Translations under genes and position numbers: made by a program
The notes under the pieces: model-generated
The model's database searches: none
The model's input: only the letters and a program-made list of their open reading frames with translations
What the model was told of the DNA's origin: nothing
Source of the DNA: JBKBYG01 sp046313435
GTDB lineage: Bacteria; Pseudomonadota; Alphaproteobacteria; Rickettsiales; Arcanibacteraceae
DNA: 14,745 nt
NCBI GenBank assembly: GCA_046313435.1
Contig: JBKBYG010000038.1
Location: 1-14,745 of the forward strand
Direction: 5' to 3'
In this document: positions 6,760 through 14,621 of the stretch, in pieces
Layout of the letters: every line of letters starts with the position of its first letter
Position numbering within the stretch: position 1 is the first letter of the stretch

Positions 6760-8214
6760 ATGCAAACAGATTTTACATATGAAATGAGTAATGAAATATT
6801 TATCGGAAATAATGAATTTGATATAAATAAAATTGATGAATTAGGTAGAAATTCACTATTTTATGCTGCTAAAGAAAATAATCTTGATTGTATTAAATTC
6901 TTGCTCTCTAAAAATGTTGATCCAAATCTTATAGATGCCTATGGGAGCGGTTTTATTGCTTACCTTGAGGATGAGAAAAAGGATGAGTTATTTCAGTATA
7001 TAGATAAAAACAATATCAATATAAGCAAACACCATTATATTTTTCATATTATAGATGATAAAGAAGAATATGATTTTGCTTTGCAGTTAATAGATAATAA
7101 TTTGACTAGTAAAAGAGATCTGGTAATTAATAATTATTTTAAAGGCATTATATATAATGCTAAAAATGATGAGAACTTATCTAAATTTTATTTGAATGAA
7201 GCAATTAATGCTAACCTAAATGCTGGAGGTTATCACAATATCCTTTGTAATGAAATTGAAAGTTTAAACAATGGCATTAAAAATGAATTAGAATATAAGC
7301 CTTTAGTTATACTGGATCAAGATCAATTATATTCTCCTATAGATTTAATTGCTAAAAAAACATATTTAGAAAATGAATATGATAAAAATAAATATGTATT
7401 CGGTTACAATGCATTATATAAAAATTCAAAATTAAAAAAATTTATTGAAGCAGCTTCTTTAGATCTTGTTTCTGATGATGATTTCAAGATAATAATACTT
7501 TTTGATTCTACTATTGAAGAAAGTGTTTCAAAATTAGTTCTTGAAGAGGATGTTGTGTTTGCTGGTGGTTATACAGATTTTCTAAATAGAATACTACTAA
7601 AAGGATATCATGATGATTTGATTCCTACTCTTGTTCATGAATTATTTCACAAGCTTATGAATGATATGTATCACAATAATTCTAAACCATATGCACCGAA
7701 TGACTTTGAAGCGCAAAATGCTTTTATGCGTGTCACTGAAGAAGTAAAAAATAATCTTAAAAATGCAATTAATGAAGGTTTATTAAATGAATTTAGAATA
7801 AATGATTCGATTGAAAGTGAAAATATTGAAGATCAAAATTTGAAGTATGATATTTATACGAAAATTAAAAGTTTACTTACTTTCCGACCTTATAATGAAA
7901 ATAAAAATGATTTAATATATCAAACTCAAACTTTAATTTCTCCTTCTCGAGACTATCCTGATAATGAAGAGGAAGTGGAATTAGTTGTGCGTTTATATGA
8001 AATATATGCTACAGAAAAAGAAATTGTACCATTAATAGATGAAATGATTTTTCCTCTAAAAAATTATTTTGATGATTACTTAGAATTAGCAATGGACGAG
8101 TATATTGAAACTCATCCAAATAGAGATATACTTGATAGTATTATTTATATCCCTCACACTAATCAAGTATTAGGACAGATTTCAGAAATATTCTTCTGTA
8201 CAATTAGCGATTAA
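6760..8214 (+). CDS. Ankyrin-repeat protein with HExxH zinc-peptidase motif, possible effector
   Basis: The 484-residue protein has one clear ankyrin repeat at about residues 26-58 (DELGRNSLFYAAKENNLDCI, then FLLSKNVDPNLID) and a partial second repeat after it. The middle is Asn/Asp/Lys-rich with no recognised domain. At residues 293-297 the sequence LVHELFHKL contains HELFH, fitting the HExxH zinc-peptidase signature with hydrophobic residues around it; H293 and H297 would bind zinc and E294 would be catalytic. A possible third ligand is E414 or E419 in YEIYATEKE. No signal peptide is visible, as expected for a type IV-secreted effector, but no secretion signal can be proven. Ankyrin repeats usually bind host proteins in Rickettsiales. 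Peptidase activity is inferred from a short motif and could be absent. Confidence 0.8.
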   Translation: MQTDFTYEMSNEIFIGNNEFDINKIDELGRNSLFYAAKENNLDCIKFLLSKNVDPNLIDAYGSGFIAYLEDEKKDELFQYIDKNNINISKHHYIFHIIDDKEEYDFALQLIDNNLTSKRDLVINNYFKGIIYNAKNDENLSKFYLNEAINANLNAGGYHNILCNEIESLNNGIKNELEYKPLVILDQDQLYSPIDLIAKKTYLENEYDKNKYVFGYNALYKNSKLKKFIEAASLDLVSDDDFKIIILFDSTIEESVSKLVLEEDVVFAGGYTDFLNRILLKGYHDDLIPTLVHELFHKLMNDMYHNNSKPYAPNDFEAQNAFMRVTEEVKNNLKNAINEGLLNEFRINDSIESENIEDQNLKYDIYTKIKSLLTFRPYNENKNDLIYQTQTLISPSRDYPDNEEEVELVVRLYEIYATEKEIVPLIDEMIFPLKNYFDDYLELAMDEYIETHPNRDILDSIIYIPHTNQVLGQISEIFFCTISD

Positions 8215-8339
8215 GTAAATTTTCATTAGAAATATAAAATTTTATTCTAGCATTTCTTTTATGTTATTCTATACAAATTAAATTGTTTTTTTTGACAATA
8301 ATAATTGAATAAAAAATATGTCTTAAAGCCTTTTAAAAA

Positions 8340-8367
8340 TTGACATTATGCTATGTTTTAGTATAAT
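8340..8367 (+). promoter_or_regulatory. Consensus sigma-70 promoter placed for a leaderless mRNA
   Basis: A perfect TTGACA (8340-8345), a 16-base spacer and a perfect TATAAT (8362-8367) end only 6 bases before the ATG at 8374. Initiation about 7 bases after the -10 box would fall on the A of the start codon. There is no Shine-Dalgarno motif in the gap. Another TTGACA at 8292-8297 lacks a good -10 box. Confidence 0.75.
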
Positions 8368-8373
8368 AATTTT

Positions 8374-9597
8374 ATGGATATAGCAAAAAAACTTTCAATA
8401 CTTGCTGATGCAGCAAAATATGACGCATCATGTTCTTCAAGTGGTTCAAAAGCTAAGCGCAATGACGCTGAAGGCTTAGGTAGTACTGAAGGAATGGGCA
8501 TTTGTCATAGTTATGCTCCAGACGGTAGATGTATATCTCTTCTTAAGATACTTCTTACTAATTATTGTATTTATGACTGCAGATATTGTATTAATAGGAT
8601 TTCAAGTGATGTTGAACGTGCTAGGTTTACAGTTCTAGAAGTAGTAAATCTTACTCTTGATTTTTATAAAAGAAATTATATTGAAGGTTTATTCTTAAGT
8701 TCTGGTATTATTGGTAGTTCAGATTACACTATGGAGCAATTAACTTTAGTTGCTAAAACTCTAAGAAAAGAACATGGGTTTAAAGGCTATATACATCTTA
8801 AAACTATTCCTGGTGCGTCAGATGAATTACTTGCTGAAGCTGGGCTTTATGCTGACCGTTTAAGTGTAAATATTGAGCTTCCTACGGTAGCTGACCTTGA
8901 AAAGCTTGCGCCTGAGAAAAAACTTACTCAGCTTGAAAATAATATGGCTGAAGTGCAAACTAAATCTCTTGAAATTAAAGAAGATAAAATGCGCGGCCTT
9001 AAAACTCCTATATTTGCCCCAGCAGGTCAAACAACGCAAATGATTGTTGGAGCTACTGCTACAGCAGATAAAGAAATCCTTGATACTTCAGCTTCACTTT
9101 ACAATAAATATAAGTTAAAGCGTGTATATTATTCAGCATTTAGCCCAATACCTCATGCTGACAGTAGGCTTCCTAGTCAAAGTCCTCCTCTTGTACGGGA
9201 ACATCGTTTATATCAGGCTGATTGGTTGCTTAGATTTTACAATTACAATGTTAATGAAATCGTTTCTGATTTGCATCCTAATTTAGAATTAGATATTGAT
9301 CCTAAAACTGCATGGGCGATTAGAAATCCTTACTTTTTTCCAATCGATGTAAATAAAGCAAGTAGGGAACAATTACTTCGAATTCCAGGAATTGGGGTGC
9401 GTACTGTAGAAAAAATACTAAGCATAAGGCGTTATACTAAAATTAAGCTACAAGATTTACTTCAATTGCGTGTAGCCTGGAAACGTGCAAAAGCTTTTAC
9501 AATAGCTGCTGATTACCATCCTACAAAGCAAACTGAGAATGAAATTAAACTTGTTTTAAAACCTAAACCAAAACAATTGAATCTGATATTAACGTAA
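8374..9597 (+). CDS. Radical-SAM DNA modification/repair family protein with helix-hairpin-helix
   Basis: This belongs to the radical-SAM family that is genomically linked to a UdgX-type uracil-DNA glycosylase; the reaction is unknown. The 407-residue chain has the N-terminal family stretch ILADAAKYDASCSSSGSK (about 9-26), then the radical-SAM cluster motif C65-x3-C69-x2-C72 (CIYDCRYC), which should hold a [4Fe-4S] cluster and bind S-adenosylmethionine. The barrel continues with FLSSGIIGSSDYTMEQ and SVNIELPT. A helix-hairpin-helix, ASREQLLRIPGIGVRTVEKI, lies at about residues 329-348 and suggests non-specific DNA binding. The N-terminus matches the family at this ATG, so the start is firm even though no ribosome site precedes it. 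Its usual partner gene follows after a 300-base gap occupied by a MITE-like element. Confidence 0.92.
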   Translation: MDIAKKLSILADAAKYDASCSSSGSKAKRNDAEGLGSTEGMGICHSYAPDGRCISLLKILLTNYCIYDCRYCINRISSDVERARFTVLEVVNLTLDFYKRNYIEGLFLSSGIIGSSDYTMEQLTLVAKTLRKEHGFKGYIHLKTIPGASDELLAEAGLYADRLSVNIELPTVADLEKLAPEKKLTQLENNMAEVQTKSLEIKEDKMRGLKTPIFAPAGQTTQMIVGATATADKEILDTSASLYNKYKLKRVYYSAFSPIPHADSRLPSQSPPLVREHRLYQADWLLRFYNYNVNEIVSDLHPNLELDIDPKTAWAIRNPYFFPIDVNKASREQLLRIPGIGVRTVEKILSIRRYTKIKLQDLLQLRVAWKRAKAFTIAADYHPTKQTENEIKLVLKPKPKQLNLILT

Positions 9598-9640
9598 TAC
9601 TAATTTATAAATTAAATAAGATTGTAGGTAAAAGCGAGAG

Positions 9641-9825
9641 GGCATTGTTGCGTAAATGAAAATATAGTTACAAACATTGGCTTAAAAAAAGACTCTGAAA
9701 CTAGTTTAGGATGACTGCAGATCTTAAAGCTAGTGTCATGCTGATTATGTTATTGGTAATTAATACCAACTTGTATTTATTATTTTGAATAATTGTGCAA
9801 ATATTTTCATCTACGCAACAATGCC
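9641..9825. mobile_element. MITE-like element with 25-bp terminal inverted repeats
   Basis: The left end GGCATTGTTGCGTAAATGAA... (9641-9665) and the right end (9801-9825) are inverted repeats matching at 24 of 25 bases, with weaker similarity continuing inward. The 185-base interior has no open frame of note, so this is a non-autonomous element. The GGC-TTGTTG-like tips resemble transposon ends of the IS5/IS903 or IS6 type. Flanking AAGCGAGAG and AAGCTTGTA agree at only 5 of 9 positions, so no clean target duplication is visible. It fills most of the 300-base gap between the radical-SAM and glycosylase genes; the remaining bases show only AT-rich sequence and a weak TAATAT (9874). Confidence 0.85.
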
Positions 9826-9897
9826 AAGCTTGTAGCATATAAACTGCGTTCAAAAATGTATATGACAAAGTAATAATATAAATGAGAATTTGAAATA

Positions 9898-11292
9898 ATG
9901 TTTAGTGTTTATGCTTATGATTTTGATAGTTGGCGTAAAGAAGCTCGTAAGTTGCTTCAAGCAAGTATCCATCCTTTGCAAGTAGTTTGGAATAGTAATA
10001 ATCCACAAACTTCATTATTTCCGGAAGAAAAAATTGTAAATCCTTCAAACATTAGTTTCAATATTTCTGCTGTATTTTTGAAAATGGCAGAAACGGTTTG
10101 TTATCATCGAAATGAGGAAAAGTTCAATTTACTTTATACAATGCTCTTTAGATTAGTTTATGAAGATAAAAATCTTTTAAAAATAGCAAGTGATCCTTTA
10201 ACTAATGCCTTAAATCTAATGATAAAATCTGTAAGAAGGGACGTACATAAAACTCATGCTTTTGTAAGATTTAGGAAGAGATATGACGAAGATGGAGAAG
10301 AGCATTATATTGCATGGCATAAACCAGATCATTATTCACTTAAACTCTCTGCTCCTTTTTTTGCGCGCCGCTTTGCTATTATGCGCTGGACAATACTTAC
10401 ACCTGATGAATCGGCACACTGGGACGGCGAAGATCTACATTTTGGCCCTGGTGCTCAAGCATCAGATGCACCAAGTGATGATAAAATGGAAGAATTATGG
10501 AAGGAATTTTACCGTGCAATATTTAATCCAGCTCGTATAAAAATCAAGGCTATGAAGAGGGAGATGCCTGTTCGTCACTGGGCAACTCTGCCTGAAGCTG
10601 CTATTATTAAAGACTTACTTAATGAAGCTCCTGAATGGGTGAAAAAGATGATTGAGCATCAGGAAGGTTATGAATATTCTGCTTCTGACTTTATACCCGC
10701 AGATAAATCAATTGAAAGCCTTGCTCTTGCTGCAAAAAAATGCCAAGGTTGTCCATTATATCGGGGTACAACTCAAACTGTATTTGGTGCAGGGCGTAAA
10801 GATGCTAGAATTATGCTGGTTGGTGAGCAACCTGGGGATACAGAGGATATACAAGGTCAAGCTTTCATAGGACCTGCTGGACAAGTTTTAAATAAAGCGC
10901 TTGACGAGGCAGGATTAGATAGATCTCATCTGTACTTAACAAATGCTGTAAAGCATTTTAAATTTACCCATCGTAATGGAATGCGTCTTCACCGTTCGCC
11001 TAATTTACAAGATATTGTTAATTGTAAACCATGGCTTGAAGCTGAAATTCGTGCTGTTAACCCTGAACTTATTATTTGTTTAGGAGTTACAGCAGCACGT
11101 TCTTTAATTGATTCTAGATATAAACAAGAGGGAAGAGGAAAGTTTATACAAAAAGATAATATTATATTTATAGCAACCTACCATCCTTCTGCAGTACTTA
11201 GGTCTCCTAACTCACATGAAATATATAATATGCTTGTAAGTGATTTAACCAGTGCAAAAAACTATTTACCTTCTTGCTCACAAAAATCATAG
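9898..11292 (+). CDS. DUF4130-like domain fused to UdgX-type uracil-DNA glycosylase
   Basis: A 464-residue two-domain protein. Residues about 1-250 are the DUF4130-like, radical-SAM-linked domain, seen in KTHAFVRFRKR, APFFARRFAIMRWTILTPD and HWDGEDLHFGPG. Residues about 270-460 are a family-4/UdgX-like glycosylase: C282-x2-C285 (CQGCPLY) for the iron-sulfur cluster, GEQPGDTED (309-317), NAVKHFKF, a loop GMRLHRSP with H365, C376 in NCKPWL, C394 as a possible fourth ligand, and YHPSAVLR with H429. UdgX proteins bind uracil in DNA tightly and can form a covalent bond through the histidine of their KRRIH loop; here the basic residues are reduced but the His is kept. It presumably acts on DNA with the preceding radical-SAM protein. 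Translation starts behind only a weak GAG. The stop is 2 bases from the convergent neighbour's stop. Confidence 0.92.
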   Translation: MFSVYAYDFDSWRKEARKLLQASIHPLQVVWNSNNPQTSLFPEEKIVNPSNISFNISAVFLKMAETVCYHRNEEKFNLLYTMLFRLVYEDKNLLKIASDPLTNALNLMIKSVRRDVHKTHAFVRFRKRYDEDGEEHYIAWHKPDHYSLKLSAPFFARRFAIMRWTILTPDESAHWDGEDLHFGPGAQASDAPSDDKMEELWKEFYRAIFNPARIKIKAMKREMPVRHWATLPEAAIIKDLLNEAPEWVKKMIEHQEGYEYSASDFIPADKSIESLALAAKKCQGCPLYRGTTQTVFGAGRKDARIMLVGEQPGDTEDIQGQAFIGPAGQVLNKALDEAGLDRSHLYLTNAVKHFKFTHRNGMRLHRSPNLQDIVNCKPWLEAEIRAVNPELIICLGVTAARSLIDSRYKQEGRGKFIQKDNIIFIATYHPSAVLRSPNSHEIYNMLVSDLTSAKNYLPSCSQKS

Positions 11293-11294
11293 TA

Positions 11295-14200
11295 TCAATT
11301 GATTTTTTTAATTTGAGGCTTGTCTTTAAGTGTAGATTCAGGCAGTGAACTTGGTTTAACAGCAGCACCTTTTGGTTCATCTCCTGTATGTCTTACATCT
11401 AAAAGTGACATATCAGGCTGGACTTTAATCTTAGAAACATCCGTTGCTAATTCCTGTTCTTTCTTGGTTTCATTTAAATCAGATTTAACATCTTTTTCCT
11501 CAAGCTTTTTATTGGATTTAATGTCTCTAATTTTAGCATTAATTACTCCTCCAATAGTTGCGCCAATAGCAGCAGAACCAATTAGTAAGCCAGCAAGGAC
11601 AATACTACTTGTTACCACAATACCAGCGGGCGGGAATAACCAACTTATTCCAACTGCAAGCAATACTCCCATAGCTGTACCAGAACATGCTCCTATAGCA
11701 GAAGCCTTTAAATCACTTATCAGATTTGGTATGGCATTTACCATATTATTGAATTTTTCAGTGGTTTGACGCCCAAAAGTTTGTAACCATTTGGGAGATT
11801 TTAATCCAAAACTCTCCATTCCAAAGAAATTATACCAACGATTTTGTTCGTCTTTTGCTTTCGCAAATTGTCCTTCAGCATCAACTTTTGCTTTAGCAAG
11901 ATTTGTGCCAGCAATATTAGCCTCTTCTTGTCCAATCGCTTCCCTAATATCTGCTTTGTTAAGGTTAGCATCTTCAAAATTAGCATTTTTTATATTTGCC
12001 TTTTTAAGTATAGCTTCTCTCATATCCGCATTATTAAAATTAGCATTTTCAAGATCTGCACCTTCTAAATTAATATCAGGCATTTTTAACCCCGCGAAGA
12101 CAGCTTCACGCAAGTTGGCTAATTCCATATTACATTTTTTTAACATACCATTTTTAAATGCAGTACTTATACCTTGCATTTTTGCAAGATCAGTTCCTAA
12201 AAAATCTACTTCATCAATTTCTAACTCAGACAAAATTGCATTTTCTAATTTAGACCATTCATCTTTCCATTTTTTTATTTTTATTTCTTTCAATTCTAAA
12301 TTTTTTGCTTCTAACTTTTTTGTTATTAATTCATCAATATTACCTGATTTCATATTTAGATCTTTTGCAATAGAATCTATTATTTCAAGTTTTTTAGATT
12401 CAATTTCTTCAAATATACTATGGTTAATATTTGACTTTAAAATTTTCATTCCGTCAGCTTGAATTTTTTCCAGTTTTGCTTTTTTAGCGTTAACATTAGT
12501 CAAAATTGCATTATTTAGATTGGTTTCAAGGGCATGAAGACCACGAATGCTGCTGTTTAATACATTTAAATCTTCACAATTTGTCTGCTTCAAATTAGTA
12601 TAGTCTAAATTAGAATTTTCAATGGTAACACCTTCAAGATTGCAACCTACATATTTAGTATGCATCGTTGCGGTTTGGTCGAAAGTAGCATGAGAAAAAT
12701 CAGCTTGAAAAAATTCTAAGCCTAATTTATTATCAATTGAGAGTATTTCCCTAGTTTCTTTTTGAAGAATATCCTTAGCAATTTTTGATTGTTCTTTTTG
12801 CTCTTCAATAAGATTTCTTATTATTATAGAATTTTCAGCTTTATCTTCAGTAATCTTATATTCTTTTAATATTTTAAGACGAACTTCTTCCTTTTTATAT
12901 TCATGTTCAAGGTTCCCTAATTGTTTTCTTTTCTCTAAAAGAGAATCTAAATCTGATTGAAAATCTACTTTATTCAGTTTTTTAGTTCTATATTCCTTAT
13001 TTAAATTTTCTATTTCAGTTTTTAATTTAATTTCTTCGTTAAATTTTGCTATATCAACTATTAAGTCTTTTTGTTTATTAACTATTTCAGAATTGTCGCC
13101 CATCGTACCATTAACAAAAGAAAGTTCTAAATCATCATTAGAGTTCATTAAACTCTCTAATCTTTCAATTTGTCTTTCTGCTTCCTCTAATTTTAATAGC
13201 TCAATTGTATATTCATTACTATTGTAATCTCCAATATAAGCTACTCTGCGAACTTCCAAGTAAGGAGCGCGTATATGGTCAAAGCGAGAGTTAATTATTG
13301 TTAAATCTTCCCATTTTGCAGATTCAAAATTAGATCCAGTAAACCAACAATTTTCAATCCTGGTTTGTTTTTTTTCAAGTTTATCTTTGCCTCTATTATA
13401 TTGAGTTTCAATACTTTCACCAAGTTTTACTTGGCACATATTTGTATAGCTTAAATCAAGGTCTTTAATTTGAATTCCACTTAAATCTTGCTGATAGAAG
13501 TCTGCAATACAAACAGTATTAGGGTCTAATAATGCTTTTTTTTGTTCTATCTCTAAGTTATTTTTAGAAGCAGCTTTTACTCTTATATATTCATTAAAAC
13601 TTAAATGAGGAACAGTTTGTTGATCAAGAGGTAAATTTGGTTCAGAAATTCTAACTCTTATATCTTGTATAAATTCTATTTTTTCTTCATGATTTATTAT
13701 TGGAAATTCCTGATCCTTTTGATATGCTCTAAATTCAGTAACTGTTTTACCTTTTTTTGTAACCATTACTTTCTTTATGATTTTTTCCGCTACTTCTTCA
13801 TTAGCAAGCTTACTAAACTCAATAAGATCATTTTTCGATGCTGGTACTAAAATTCGTTTTTTATTTGCTTCTTCATTATTACTGCCTATTCTATATATAG
13901 GATCTTGTTGCCAAGGTTTGTCTGTATTAAAAGGTAAATTCTTTGGAATAATAGGTTTGTCTGAATAATTTTCTAATATTATTCTAGGATCGCCGACGCT
14001 AAGCTTGACTGACTCAGCAGAAATTTTTGTGTAATCCATCATCATCCAAGTGAAAGGTTCTAATTTTAGCTCCTGTGAGAAGATTACGCCTCGTAAATCA
14101 GCCTCGTTTAATTTAACATTACCTGAGAATATCACATTAGTAAAATCTGTTTCTCTGAGATTTACTTTTGATAAATCACAATTAACAAATTTTACATTTC

Positions 14201-14483
14201 CAAGCTTTACTCCACTTAAATCAACATTATGAAATAATTTTAGATTATCTGATCCAGCACCTTTTATTACTAACCCGGAGAAATCTGCAATAACTTTTGT
14301 TGCCGGAGTCACTAATATCTCTTCTCCTTCTGCATTTTTAACCTTAGCGTCGAGAACTTGCTCTTTTAAATACTTATTAAGATTGATTTTTTTTCCTGCT
14401 TCGTATGAAGAAATATAATTATTTAAAATTGTTTCATCAATTTTTATATATTCTACTTTTTCTAAGATGTTACTATTCTTCAT
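11295..14483 (-). CDS. Large pentapeptide-repeat, coiled-coil protein with hydrophobic C-terminal segment
   Basis: The 1062-residue product is unrecognised as a whole. Pentapeptide-like blocks (A-[D/N]-[L/F]-x-x) occur at about 64-160, 325-410, 586-680 and 775-865; the last is the most regular and includes GADLENANFNNADMREAI. Between the second and third is a strongly charged coiled coil (about 425-585). Residues about 928-982 are glycine-rich and hydrophobic, probably a membrane hairpin, followed by a charged, Lys-rich tail of about 80 residues. Such repeats form a right-handed beta helix. The ATG at 14483 lies 7 bases after a GAGAG motif; a TTG at 14489 is only one base from it and was rejected. 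There is no signal peptide. A surface or secreted effector role is plausible, but unproven. Confidence 0.85.
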   Translation of the reverse strand: MKNSNILEKVEYIKIDETILNNYISSYEAGKKINLNKYLKEQVLDAKVKNAEGEEILVTPATKVIADFSGLVIKGAGSDNLKLFHNVDLSGVKLGNVKFVNCDLSKVNLRETDFTNVIFSGNVKLNEADLRGVIFSQELKLEPFTWMMMDYTKISAESVKLSVGDPRIILENYSDKPIIPKNLPFNTDKPWQQDPIYRIGSNNEEANKKRILVPASKNDLIEFSKLANEEVAEKIIKKVMVTKKGKTVTEFRAYQKDQEFPIINHEEKIEFIQDIRVRISEPNLPLDQQTVPHLSFNEYIRVKAASKNNLEIEQKKALLDPNTVCIADFYQQDLSGIQIKDLDLSYTNMCQVKLGESIETQYNRGKDKLEKKQTRIENCWFTGSNFESAKWEDLTIINSRFDHIRAPYLEVRRVAYIGDYNSNEYTIELLKLEEAERQIERLESLMNSNDDLELSFVNGTMGDNSEIVNKQKDLIVDIAKFNEEIKLKTEIENLNKEYRTKKLNKVDFQSDLDSLLEKRKQLGNLEHEYKKEEVRLKILKEYKITEDKAENSIIIRNLIEEQKEQSKIAKDILQKETREILSIDNKLGLEFFQADFSHATFDQTATMHTKYVGCNLEGVTIENSNLDYTNLKQTNCEDLNVLNSSIRGLHALETNLNNAILTNVNAKKAKLEKIQADGMKILKSNINHSIFEEIESKKLEIIDSIAKDLNMKSGNIDELITKKLEAKNLELKEIKIKKWKDEWSKLENAILSELEIDEVDFLGTDLAKMQGISTAFKNGMLKKCNMELANLREAVFAGLKMPDINLEGADLENANFNNADMREAILKKANIKNANFEDANLNKADIREAIGQEEANIAGTNLAKAKVDAEGQFAKAKDEQNRWYNFFGMESFGLKSPKWLQTFGRQTTEKFNNMVNAIPNLISDLKASAIGACSGTAMGVLLAVGISWLFPPAGIVVTSSIVLAGLLIGSAAIGATIGGVINAKIRDIKSNKKLEEKDVKSDLNETKKEQELATDVSKIKVQPDMSLLDVRHTGDEPKGAAVKPSSLPESTLKDKPQIKKIN

Positions 14484-14508
14484 AATCAAGCTCTCATTAT
14501 TTTTTTAA

Positions 14509-14538
14509 TTTATACATAAAACTTAATATTAATGTAAA
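14509..14538 (-). promoter_or_regulatory. Candidate promoter of the pentapeptide-repeat gene
   Basis: On the minus strand, TTTACA (14538-14533), an 18-base spacer and TATAAA (14514-14509) precede the ATG at 14483 with a leader of about 20 bases containing the GAGAG ribosome site. The region is extremely AT-rich, so the match is only suggestive. Confidence 0.4.
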
Positions 14539-14621
14539 CTTATTAAAAAATTAATAATATATAAAAAATTTTTTGTATTGATGAAAAATTAATTAAGGTC
14601 TTTAAAACTAGATAACATTTA

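Noticed and set aside
8217..8242. AAATTTT/AAAATTT inverted repeat after the ankyrin gene as a terminator
   Set aside because: Seven A-T pairs with a 12-base loop are too weak and too easily found by chance in this DNA.
9601..9614. 14-base perfect palindrome TAATTTATAAATTA
   Set aside because: It consists only of A and T, has no loop, and is expected by chance in such AT-rich spacer DNA.
11320..11769. 149-codon open frame on the plus strand
   Set aside because: It is antisense to the hydrophobic C-terminal region of the pentapeptide gene, and its composition is explained by that gene.
11930..12100. Short-period repeats suggesting a CRISPR or tandem array
   Set aside because: The period of about 15 bases is the codon footprint of consecutive pentapeptide repeats in a protein gene; there are no constant repeats with unique spacers.
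11791..12462. 223-codon open frame on the plus strand
   Set aside because: It lies antisense inside the pentapeptide-repeat gene; its Ser/Phe/Ile-rich, repetitive translation is the reverse reading of the repeat codons and it has no family features.
14487..14489. TTG as start of the pentapeptide-repeat gene
   Set aside because: It is one base from the GAGAG motif, too close for initiation, whereas the ATG at 14483 has a 7-base spacing.
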